Source: Dastarcus helophoroides (Eukaryota > Arthropoda > Insecta > Coleoptera > Bothrideridae). From it: a stretch of DNA of 64,000 bases. The stretch lies in contig CM053328.1 of NCBI GenBank assembly GCA_028583605.1, forward strand, positions 16,055,107-16,119,106. Direction: 5' to 3'. This document shows, in pieces, positions 34,661 through 44,688 of this stretch (position 1 is the first letter of the stretch; each line of letters begins with the position of its first letter). The notes beneath the pieces are model-generated. The model made no database searches. It saw only the letters and a program-made list of their open reading frames with translations, and was not told the DNA's origin. Position numbers and translations under genes: made by a program.

Positions 34661-35078
34661 AGGTACACATCTTTACCAATCAAATTAAATACTTTTACAT
34701 ATAACCAACTAAATTTAGAATCATTTAGTTAATTTATGATGAATCTTACTTCTTATTTAAAAATTAATTATTCATTTTAAACCGGTTAAGACATATTGGT
34801 ATAATGTATAATGTGGAGATTTCACACCATGATCAAGGTTGCATGCTTACAAGTATCGGAATCAGTCAAAATTTAAAAAAGGAGTTTTTTTTTATTCTTT
34901 CTTCGCTTTTCTGTCACTTACCAATTCTGTTGAGATTAATTTGTGTTTAATAGTGTATTAATTAAAGTTTTTACTAGTTAAATTTAATAGCTTACTAACT
35001 CACCTTGAAACAGTTTAAGCCTTTGTCATTATGTCGTAGTAAAAACCTTGAAATATTCTGCAAAAAGTGTAAAAGAGA

Positions 35079-35151
35079 TGTTTCCGCCCGGGATCGAACC
35101 GGGGGCCTTCCGCGTGTAAAGCGGATGTGATAACCACTACACCACGGAAAC
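35079..35151 (-). tRNA. tRNA-Val(TAC)
   Basis: Same acceptor, D and T arms as the AAC copies, but the anticodon loop is TTTACAC (anticodon TAC, complement of 35116-35118) on the same TCCGC/GCGGA stem. One further change, T to C, lies in the variable loop (AGGCC). Downstream TCTCTTTTAC provides a terminator. It would read GTA and, by wobble, GTG codons. The right flank shares AACTCGAATAAAGT and GGCAGTTTGACC with other copies. Confidence 0.96.
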
Positions 35152-35299
35152 ATGTTTATTGCAACTCGAATAAAGTCCCCCCGAGCACGATACAAACGGC
35201 AGTTTGACCATTGTAACAGTGACAAATCAACAAGCATTAATATTTTTAATAGATTTGTAAGTATTTCTTCGAAACTTCTTTTCCTTCTAAGATTATATT

Positions 35300-36330
35300 T
35301 TCAATATAATCAATATAAAGTCAAAATTTTGAAAAGTAGAAAAAAGATTTTTAATAGAAAATTTAAAAATAAGTACACAAAAAATTGAAGTAAAACTTTT
35401 CAATAAAATCGAAATTTCCAAAAAGTAAAACTTTTCAAAAATTAAAATTTTCGAAAGTTGAAATTGAAGGTCATAATTTTTAAAATAATTAGAAATTTGA
35501 GAAAAAGTCATTTTTAAAAAGGTGGAAATTTTCAAAAACTGAAACTAAAATTTGGAACTTTCAATAGAAGTGTCAGCATTTTCAAAAAAATGAAATTTCC
35601 AAAACATCGAATCAAAAGTCGAAATATTCAAAAAGGCACAATTTTGAAATTTGCAATCTCGAAAAGAGTCGATATTTCAAAAAAATTTAAAAATTTTAAA
35701 TAAATAGGAATATTCTAAGGTGACAATTTTCAAAAAAGTCGAAATTTTGAAAAGAGATTGAATCATGAAAAGAAATATAAATATTTAAAAAAGTCGTGAT
35801 TTTCAGAAAAGTCAAACTTATAAAAGAAAGTCAATACCTTTAAAAAAAGCAGGATTTTGTAAAAAATGGTTAGGTCTTTTAAATAAGGTGGAAATCAAAA
35901 AAAAAGATGGACAATTTTTAAAAAGCAAACGTTTTGACAAATCGCAATTTTTAAGGGTCAACATTTTGAAAAAAATTAAAATGGTCAAAAGGGCAAAATT
36001 TTCAAAAAAATTCAAAACTTTCCAAAGGTCAAAAATTCGAGTCGATATTTTTAAAAAACAGATTTTCAAAAAAGCAAAATTTTTCAAAAAAAGTGGTAAA
36101 AATAAAAATTTCGAGAAAAAGCCGAAATATTGAAAAACTTAAAATTTTCAAAATAAAAGCCTAAATTTTAAATTTAAAAAATATTTAAATTTCGAAAAAT
36201 AAAGTGGAAGTTACCAAAAATTCTGTTTTTTCTTAAGCTGAAATTTTAAAAAAGTCGCAAGTTCATAATTTTTAAAAACAAAAATTCATAATATTCAAAA
36301 AAAATCGAAATTTCGAGGAAAGGTCGAAAT
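35300..36330. repeat. Quasi-periodic AT filler, A-rich strand
   Basis: Degenerate GAAATTTTCAAAAAAGTC-like units. It directly abuts and replaces the 3' end of the piggyBac transposase gene at about 36340. Confidence 0.6.
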
Positions 36331-38155
36331 TTTCTCTGGCAAGCGTAAGCCCGAACATCTTTTGGCTCATGGGGTTATGCACTCTGGAATTTTTTGAGTA
36401 CAATATATAGGAATTTGTAATTGCCACATCAAACAAGATATAAAACAATCGTTTCCACCATTTACTGCTTCGACGAGCGACATCATAAAAGGCCTTTTGT
36501 TGGTCGAATCTATCGACTCCACCCATTCGCTTCGAGTATTCTAAAACTGAACGTGGACAGGGAAAGGATTTTTTACTACCATCCTTTTTTGTGCGGTGAC
36601 AAATAGCCTCCTCTTTTGGGTGAAAGGCTGTACTCAAAATGGTCACTAATTTTGTGTCCTTCCAGATGGCAAACCCCACATTGTTCCGAACTCGCCATTT
36701 GTATTGTCCTTTTTCAAGTTGTTTCAGTTTTCTACTCTGCTTCTTCATGCTTTCTTCACTATTTCCTACTCCTGTAGGTTTCTTTACTAAAACAGGCATT
36801 CCCAATCTATCATTTCTCGCAGTTGCTGTACTATATATGCCATGGTCGTACAAATACTGAAGAAGATTATAACTACTAAAAAAGTTGTCGAAGCAAAGAT
36901 GTGCTGAGTTACCTTCATCTATAAGTGATTGGGCTAGAGTTTTTACCACACCACTTTCCAGACCAGTTTCCACGGTATCACCTTTGCCAGTATAGACCTG
37001 GAACTGAAATAAATAACCAGTCTTGCTATCTGCTCTAGCCTAAATTTTATAACCGCGTTTCACGGGTTTGAGGGGCATATACTGTTTGAGCGAACTACGG
37101 CCCTTGAACTTCACCATTGATTCATCAATGGACTGAGATTTTGTATTTTTCGCATTATTTTGACATCTCTTGTTGATTTGATCAAGTAGTGGGCGAATTT
37201 TATACAGCTTATCGTATCCTACTTCTCCACTTTTTGGCATCTGTTCATTATCATTTATATGAAGACATCTGGAAATTTTTTGAAATCTCTGAAGTGTCAT
37301 GGTTTCAGCAATCTCAGGGACACATAATGCTAAATTAATAGACCAGTAGTCTTCAATTGATGGTAATTTGGGTATCCCCATTTGTATAAGCATACCAAGA
37401 TAAGCCTTGAGTTCACTTTTAGTTATTTCGGTGTAGTTTCTTATATTTAATTGTCTTGCAAACAAGTTCGTTTGAACTAGCAGGTTTTCAATAACTTCAT
37501 CATCAAAAAATGATTCGAAATAAGCAATTGGTCTTGATCTACTTGGAAAATGGATTTGCGATTGAAGTTCATTTTCATCAAAGGAAGGCACATTCGGTTC
37601 ATTTGTCCAGTCATTCTTTTTCCAGTCTATTTCATCTTCATCAGAATCGGGTTCTTCTGAAACCAAAAGGGAGGGTGCAGTGGTGACACGAAATGTAGAA
37701 GCTAGAGGTGGTGCAGTGGTGATACGAGATGTAGAAGCAAGAGGTTGGGCAATTGCAGCGCTAGATGGTGAAGCACAAAGTACTCTGACACTTCCTTTTC
37801 CTTCTATTTCATCACAATCTGTTGTATTATCGATCTCCATGGTCCTGTTGTTGCTGTCTGTAGCGGTTTCGTCTTTACTCTCGTATTCGTCATCTTCTTC
37901 CCATTCATCCGTTGCTTGTTCTGGTCCATGCTTTCCACGTCTTCGTCTTCTCCTATCTGTCAACAACGTATCTGCAAACACTGGTTCGACGTAAGGTTCA
38001 AAAGAGGAATTATTACCCGAAAGTATTTTTATTTTATTTTCATCAGTATCAGAATCTTCCAAACCATCTTCTGAATCTATGCCATCGGGAATACCGAACA
38101 TTTCTTCTAGCTGCCGCTCTATTTCATGATCGGTCATCTGCAAACGGCGCTCCAT
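36272..38155 (-). pseudogene. piggyBac transposase (DDE_Tnp_1_7), one nonsense codon
   Basis: The first part, 37040-38155 (371 codons), has an acidic N-terminus and the DDE_Tnp_1_7 domain, with IDESMVKFKGR carrying the first catalytic Asp (residue 344). A TAG at 37040-37042, where the family has Trp (KIW), interrupts it. The same frame continues 22 codons later into 36272-36973 with LCFDNFFSSYNL (second Asp), RMGGVDRFDQQKAFYD (third catalytic region) and KWWKRLFYILFDVAITNSY. The frame is otherwise uninterrupted. The usual C-terminal cysteine-rich domain is missing: coding similarity stops after LTLAREN at about 36340, where AT filler begins. Apparently recently inactivated. Confidence 0.93.
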
Positions 38156-38298
38156 TTTTTATTCTGTAAATAAATAATATTAATAATAATACCCGTCCAC
38201 ATTCATACAACGCCACCCAATCCCAAACTAAGCAGTAAGTGGCACTACCCACTAAACCAAAAGGCCAGTCAAAAATAAAAATAAATCTCACTGGTACT

Positions 38299-38690
38299 GG
38301 CAAATATATGGCCACCAACAGGTACTAATCTAACTGGTAGCGGCATGTATATTGCCAACGTAATTTTTCTAGATTTCTCGCATAATAATTGTTGTTCAAA
38401 GAAAATAATTATCTGTAATGCACATAAAACCACAAATCTAACGATTATAAAAGAATACTTACCAAAATAGCCAATGATTTTCAAGTTTTAGCCGGATACC
38501 TCACGAGAAACAAAAATACCGCCAAGTCGAACCTAGTTGACATTTATTTGACAGTTGGCTGAAGGATGTTACTATTTTTTTTTTACCTGCATGCTTGTTC
38601 TCTAAGCCCCCAAATGACATAACGTTTCGTTACATATTATTATTTCTTCTTTTTAACGAGCAACGAAAACATGACGGCAAATATATTGCC
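38299..38690. promoter_or_regulatory. Three palindromic 15-mers near the piggyBac 5' end
   Basis: GGCAAATATATGGCC (38299-38313), GGCATGTATATTGCC (38342-38356), GGCAAATATATTGCC (38676-38690). Repetition of the same near-palindrome between the gene start and the presumed terminus suggests transposase-binding subterminal repeats. Confidence 0.5.
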
Positions 38691-38712
38691 TCTACCAGAC
38701 AAAAGGTTTTAA

Positions 38713-38815
38713 TATCAACTTTCGGTATAAGGTAAATGTGGCTAAATCACGTTATTTTTATACGGACAATCTACTCTTGCTCTATGTACCATTACTTATG
38801 GTCCACCCTGTATAG
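38713..38815. repeat. Dispersed repeat, partner at 5776-5890
   Basis: Shares GGTATAAGGTAAA, TTATTTTTATACGG and GTACCATTACTTAT in the same order as 5776-5890. The partner has GTTAGTATC where this copy has TTAATATC, consistent with piggyBac insertion at a TTAA in this repeat. Confidence 0.6.
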
Positions 38816-38858
38816 GTGATTAGTCTAATATCAACGTTGAAATGTTTAAAAAAATGAA

Positions 38859-38931
38859 TGTTTCCGCCCGGGATCGAACCGGGGACCTTCCGCGTGTTAG
38901 GCGGATGTGATAACCACTACACCACGGAAAC
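38859..38931 (-). tRNA. tRNA-Val(AAC), copy 3
   Basis: Identical to the copies at 7666 and 22675 (anticodon complement 38896-38898). A T7 terminator lies on the coding strand within 10 bp downstream. Confidence 0.97.
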
Positions 38932-38999
38932 ATTTATTTTAAAACGCGAACTTGATGTAACCGGAAGTTTGACAAGCGTAATTTTAACAAACCTTAAAT

Positions 39000-40540
39000 T
39001 TGGAAAACGGTTCTTTTCATTAGCTGAAAATCGAAAACCTCTGCCCAAATGCATAGCGACATTATTCTATCAACTTAATTAAGTTTGAAATATCACCCAA
39101 GCCAAAGATTGACAATTTAAATCACATAGCTACAGAATTGCCTAAAATTAATAACGCAAGCTAAGATGAGGCTTGGTTGCGAAATTGCATTGATTCGAAA
39201 ATCTTTTTCACGTTAAAATTGACTAGTGTTAAATTTTACTCACTTTTGCCAGCTTGTTAATTTTCGTTAAAACTACAGGATAGGTCAAAAAAAGGGTCCA
39301 CATTTTATTTGGTAGTGGGTTGTTTTTTACCAAATTTCCATTAACAATACTATAATGTAAAAGCATTTAGGCTATCAAGTCAAAAGTTTTACAGCTACAA
39401 TAAATTTGTATGCAGAGGGTTTCGAAAATATTTAAGACTTTAAGTATTTCGCAAAAAACTAAAAATTTGCATAAACACAATTTAGTTATATATATATTAA
39501 AAAGACGAGCGAAATTTTTTTAATCTTTTGAAGTACTCCTGATCAATTTGATGACAATTAGTCATTTGAATGTCAATAACTATTTTATGTACAATGTGTC
39601 AATGAAACGTCATAAATTTATCGCAACAAAAATCATATTTACTCTTTGATTTCCGAGGTAATAATGTCTTGGATATTTGCAGAGTTTAAATAGACTGAAC
39701 GTTTCAATATCGTAGCATGAGAACAGTTAAATGTAAAATAAGGGGAAGAGGAATTTCGGTATCCGTCTACTCTTGACACTGCCAGATAAGTCAAATTTGT
39801 AAATATTAAACCTTCCGCACAAGGGTTCTAACGATTCAGATATAAAAAATTGAAAATTGATATTTTTGAACATTTTGAATGATATTTGGCTATGTTAATT
39901 TTTTCAGATTAATTAGGATTATTTTTAATTTTCTGCTTAAATTTAAATCAACACATTTTCATAAGATAACACATCATATTACTGCTTATGTTTTTTGGCA
40001 TAAATGTTTTTATATGGCCTGCTACTTTTAAAAAATTAACATAAATATCTTGTTTTTTGCTACGACGCCCATGTTTCACTTTTGACATAGGATGTGTGGT
40101 ATATTACATATTTCGAACATTTTTCTGAGTTGTAGAATGAAAAAATCCAATGTGACGTTCATAAGAAAAAACAAGGTTGCTGCAAATTTCTCAGAAATTA
40201 TTAAATAAAGAAAAAAAAATGAATATCTTATTGTAAAACTTTTAAAAAATCAAGCAAAATTGAATGAAGGTTTTTTTTTCCATTTATTGGACTAAAAATA
40301 AAGTTACATTAGATTTTAGAAAATCCAGTTTTACACTTTTTTTAAATAAAATTTAAACAAGCCGGTATTTAAATATTGCTTTCTTAATGGCATTTTGATG
40401 GGCATCTAATTCTGCACTACTTTGTCCATTTAACCGATTTTTCTATTTCTAAGGACGATATCCATGTTATCTACGTCGAATGAACACTCCGTATGTAACT
40501 GTTTAATTTGTTTAATATTAAATAACGTTGAAATATTAAG
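39000..40540. other. Intergenic; weak foldback-family similarity
   Basis: No supported gene. The stretch around 40130-40440 has diverged similarity to the ends of the 52299 and 61323 foldback elements (CTGCACTACTTTGTCCATTT). Confidence 0.4.
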
Positions 40541-40549
40541 AAAAAAATG

Positions 40550-40622
40550 TGTTTCCGCCCGGGATCGAACCGGGGACCTTCCGCGTGTTAGGCGGATGTG
40601 ATAACCACTACACCACGGAAAC
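40550..40622 (-). tRNA. tRNA-Val(AAC), copy 4
   Basis: Identical mature sequence to copies 1-3 (anticodon complement 40587-40589). A T7 terminator lies downstream. Its right flank (40623-40854) is duplicated beside the next copy. Confidence 0.97.
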
Positions 40623-40857
40623 CACACTTTCAAGATTAGAATTACGTCTTCTACTTAATATAACTGCCAGTTTGACTATTGTACTCTAATTGTTGCTGAA
40701 TATAAAAAAGATGGTTTTTATGTAAAACTGACTTTGTAAAACAGTTCAATTTTCATTGTGGTTTCCCACAAGTACTTGAATTATTTATTTATTAAATTAT
40801 TTATTTATAATAATAACATACATATTTGTAACATTAGCCAATAATGCAAGGACGTAA
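40623..40857. repeat. Duplicated tRNA flank, copy a
   Basis: Aligns with 44430-44670 over its length (AACTGCCAGTTTGACTAT, CTCTAATTGTTGC, ACATTAG-CAATAATGCAA, ACGTAA), including loss of a short segment near the GTACTC block. It continues at 44308 across the inserted 3450-bp element. Confidence 0.88.
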
Positions 40858-43800
40858 GGGTAAAGACACAAGAAGCGGTTTTCGCCGAGTCGGCGGCCGA
40901 GTCGGCACCAATTTGGAGCAAACACACGACTCGTCTTGAAAGCTGCCAACGCGCGCGGTGTAAGTGAAGATGTTGCCAGTTTTTCCTGAAGCAATGGATT
41001 CTGACGATGAATTAATAATTTTAAACCAATTTACGATATTGTCGTTTAAATAATAAAAAAAAAGAAACTTCGTATGCAGAAATATCCAGTTGTTCAGAAA
41101 CGCAAAAAAAAGTCAATTTTATGTTCTATTTATGAGGACAATTCAAAGCGATGTCGCAAAATTTTTTAATTATTTACGTATGTCTTAAAATTCATTTAAT
41201 GAATTAATGTGTTTGACAAAAGGGGACATATCTAAGCAAGATACAGTCATGAGACGTTTTCCAACTTGTAATAACCCCACACATTTACAAGGAAAGGTCG
41301 CGAAGTGTCCGGCGCCGATTTTGCTAATTTTTGGATATGTTTTAGAGGACCAAAATCTAAGAGACACATATTTTTTTTTATCGGCTGATAAACGGTTTTA
41401 AGGGTAGTTTTACCCCCTCAAAGTTGGAGCAAAAAATGCAGATTTTGCTGTTTCTCACATACCAAAAATGATATTCGAGCCGTTTCTTTTTCCAAAAGTT
41501 TTGTTTTGACGAGAAATAAAAGAAAAAAATTTTTTCAAAATTTTACCACCCCCCTCATGGGGGCAAACTACCCCATTTAGAAGTTTTTTAATCCTAAAAA
41601 TGGTAATTACGTCAACAAAATTTTGAAAAAAATATATGTTATTTTATACACCAAAACTAATTTTACCTGTTTTTGGATTTTGTCGAAAAAAATTTTTTTG
41701 GGGGGTAAACACCACTTACACGAATACGTATATGATAGGATATATTTTTATGATTTTTGTTTTATATTTTTTTCTGAAGCGAAGTATTTCGACGAGAAGC
41801 TAATAAAATAATTTTTTAAGATTTTTTGGTGACCCCTCATCCCCACCCTCCACCCTTCCCTTATAGGAGGCTGAGCTACCTACTTAAAAAACCGGAAAAT
41901 TCGAGATTATTATGATCCATCTACATCTATATACACCAAAAGAAAAGTTTACCAAAATTTTTTACCCCCACCCCTCCTGATAGGAATAAATTACCCCCTT
42001 ATGGAGTTTTTAATTAACAAGATAATAGTCATTATAAGAGCTCAATTTTGAAAAATAAATGTTATTTTATACATCAAAATTAATTTTACCTGTATTTGGG
42101 TTTTGGTGAAGGAAAATATTTTGGGGGTAAACACACTTTAACGCAAATATTTATATATAATAGAAGATATATTTGTATAATTTTCGGTTCGTTATTTTTA
42201 AAACGAAGTATTTTAAAGAAGGTACAAAAATATTATTTTTAAATTTTGGTTCTACCGTTCCCACCCTTCGCCTTGGAATACCAGTAGAGTGAGCCAGTTA
42301 ACTATCTACTTGAAAAACTGGAAATTCGAGATCATTGCTGTCTCTCTAGATACCACAAAACAGAGTTTAGAAAGGTTTTAAATTTTTGCATTTCCCATCC
42401 CAGGTGACTTATCCTTCTGATAGAAATAGGACGCGAACTGTGGCTGGAAAAATTCGGAAAAATTATTTTTATTGTTTCTTGTTGAAATATTTCGTTCCAG
42501 GAAAAAAAGAAACGAATATCTTTACCGCCATAATAATATACACTTAAGTGTTTTGGTAAATTCCCATATTTCTCGTGTAGGTATATCTAATATACAAAAC
42601 TTCTAAATTTTTATAAAGTTCAGACAACTGACCGCAATTTTTATATAAATATTTTATATACGTATTTGCTCTAAAGGGTGTTTACCCCCAAAAATTTTTC
42701 TTCGACAAACCCCAAAAAAAATTCAACAAAATAAGATTTGGTGTATAAAATGTAGTGTTTTTTTTCAAAATTTTGCTGTTATAATGATAATTTTTTGAAT
42801 ACTTAAAAACCTCAGAAAGGGGTAGTTTACCCCCTTACGAAGGTGCGAAAGTTTAGAATTTTTTTCGGTGTATAAAAAGAGATCGTAATGATCTCGAATT
42901 TTCCGATTTTTTAAGTAGATGACTCACCCTCTGGTAAGATAAGGTGGAGAGAGGGGAAGAGAGGTGACTGGAAAAGTTCGAAAAAATTAATTTTCTAATT
43001 CCTCGTTGAAATACTTCCTTTCAGATAAAAAAAGAATTAAAAATCATAGAAATACATCCTATTATATACGTGTTTGACCTAAAGGGTGTTCACCCCCAAA
43101 ATATTTTTCTTCACCAAAACCCAAATAAAAGTTAAATTAATTTTCATGTATAAAATATCATTTATTATTCAAAATTTAGCTGTTATAATGACTATTTTCT
43201 TGTTAATTAAAAATTTCATAAGGGGTAATTTACCCCTATCAGGAGGGGTAGGGTTAAAAAAATTTGGTAAACTTAATTTTTGGTGTATCTAGATAGTAGA
43301 GGGATCATAATAATCTCGAATTTTCCGGTTTTTTAAGTAGGTAGCTCACCCTCCTATAAGGGAAGGGTGGAGGGTGGGGATGAGGGGTCACCGAAAAAAT
43401 CTTAAAACATTATTTTTTTAGTTTCTCGTCGAAATACTTCGCTTCAGAAAAAAAATAAAACAAAAATCATAAAAATACATCCTATCATAAACGTATTCGT
43501 GTAAGTGGTGTTTACCCCCCAAAAAAATATTTTTCGACAAAATCCAAAAACAGGTAAAATTAGTTTTGGTGTATAAAATAACATATATTTTTTTCAAAAT
43601 TTTGCTGACCTAATTACCATTTTTATGATTAAAAAACTTCTAAATGGGGTAGTTTACCCCCATGAGGGGGGTGGGAAAATTTTGAAAAAATTTTTTTCTT
43701 TCATTTCTCGTCAAAACAAAACTTTTGGAAAAAGAAACGACTCGAATATCATTTTTGGTATGTGAGAAACAGCAAAATCTGCATTTTTTGCTCCAACTTT

Positions 43801-44307
43801 GAGGGGGGTAAAACTACCCTTAAAACCGTTTATCAGCCGATAAAAAAAAATACGTGTCTCTTAGATTTTGGTCCTTTAAAACATATCCAAAAATTAGCAA
43901 AATCGGCGCCGGACACTTCGCGACCTTTCCTTGTTAGTTATTCCATTGCTTTTTTTTAATTGAGCCTCTTCCCTGCAAAGTGACTATTCGTTATCTAAAT
44001 TTATGCAGTTACTAAGAAGCACAAGGAATAGGAAAAAATCACAAAAATTGTACATAAGCAATATTTGACAACTGTGCTTGATATTCACAGCTTAAAAACC
44101 GCTTGTCGTGTAAAGCAGGTATAGACGATGGTACGCTTGAAGTCATAAAAACGCTAGCTGCGCCTCGTCCGGACGAGGGTACGCTCGACACAGCCTCGGC
44201 GTGACGCTGCGTGTGTTCACTACCATAAAATCCCATGGAATCAAATGCCGAGTCGGCTGCCGACTCGGCAGCCGACTCGGCGAAAACCGCTTCGTGTGTC
44301 TTTAGCC
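40858..44307. mobile_element. Large non-autonomous palindromic element, TAA target (PIF/Harbinger-like)
   Basis: 3450 bp. The TIRs of about 50 bp begin GGGTAAAGACACAAGAAG (left) and GGCTAAAGACACACGAAG (right, reverse complement), then GCGGTTTTCGCCGAGTCGGC in both, followed by repeats of the palindrome GCCGAGTCGGC. Target duplication TAA at 40855-40857 and 44308-44310. The paralogous tRNA flank at 44650-44686 (ACGTAATTGTCAGAAATTAA) shows the empty site and confirms both ends to the base. A 3-bp TWA duplication and GG start suggest PIF/Harbinger; no transposase is present. Confidence 0.9.
41287..43934. repeat. Giant inverted repeat built of about 420-bp units
   Basis: The two arms (about 41287-42610 and 42611-43934) are reverse complements over about 1.3 kb, e.g. 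GGTCGCGAAGTGTCCGGCGC at 41297 mirrored at 43907-43926. Within each arm a unit of roughly 420 bp, marked by GGGGGTAAAC/GTTTACCCCC and a TTTTATACACCAAAA segment, is repeated about two and a half times. Outer units are more conserved than those near the centre. No coding content. Confidence 0.88.
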
Positions 44308-44356
44308 TAATTGTCATAAATTAAGTTTTTATACGTTTAGATATAGCTAAAAGAAA

Positions 44357-44429
44357 TGTTTCCGCCCGGGATCGAACCGGGGACCTTCCGCGTGTTAGGC
44401 GGATGTGATAACCATTACACCACGGAAAC
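44357..44429 (-). tRNA. tRNA-Val(AAC), copy 5, D-loop variant
   Basis: Acceptor, anticodon and T arms identical to the other AAC copies (anticodon complement 44394-44396). It differs by one base in the D arm: GTGTAATGG instead of GTGTAGTGG, changing G15 to A15 (the Levitt pair position, opposite C48). CTTTTAGC downstream could terminate. Probably still foldable; function uncertain. Confidence 0.92.
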
Positions 44430-44688
44430 CACACTTTTAAGATTAGAATTATATCTTCTGCTTAATATAACTGCCAGTTTGACTATCGTACTTAGTCTCT
44501 GATCGTACTCTAATTGTTGCCAAATATAAAAAAGATAATTTTTATATAAAGCTGATTTTGTAAAACAGTACAATTTTTATTGCGGTTTCCCATAATTACT
44601 TGCATTATTTATTTATAATAATAACATACATATATGTAACATTAGTCAATAATGCAACCACGTAATTGTCAGAAATTAAGTTTTTATA
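44430..44688. repeat. Duplicated tRNA flank, copy b (empty site)
   Basis: Homologous to 40623-40857 plus 44308-44340 without the 3450-bp element, so it carries the pre-insertion sequence. It ends at a TA (44687-44688) that is followed by the mariner-type terminus. Confidence 0.88.

Larger units (their letters stand above)
36272..38708 (-). mobile_element. piggyBac element, 3' end lost
   Basis: Contains a piggyBac transposase gene on the minus strand. Upstream of the gene (38164-38708) lie three copies of a 15-bp palindromic motif GGCAWRTATATKGCC (38299-38313, 38342-38356, 38676-38690), plausible subterminal transposase sites. The likely outer end is at 38708 against TTAA (38709-38712), because dispersed repeat sequence shared with 5776 starts immediately outside. 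The opposite terminus is not found; it is replaced by AT filler. Confidence 0.68.

Noticed and set aside
38858..39082. Plus-strand frame with FPPGIEPGTFRVLGGCDNHY, also near 22659
   Set aside because: Antisense read of the tRNA-Val gene.
44039..44317. 92-codon minus-strand frame with repeated ESAAESAADSA
   Set aside because: Lies in the TIR and its GCCGAGTCGGC repeats; the repetition in the peptide is caused by the palindromic DNA.
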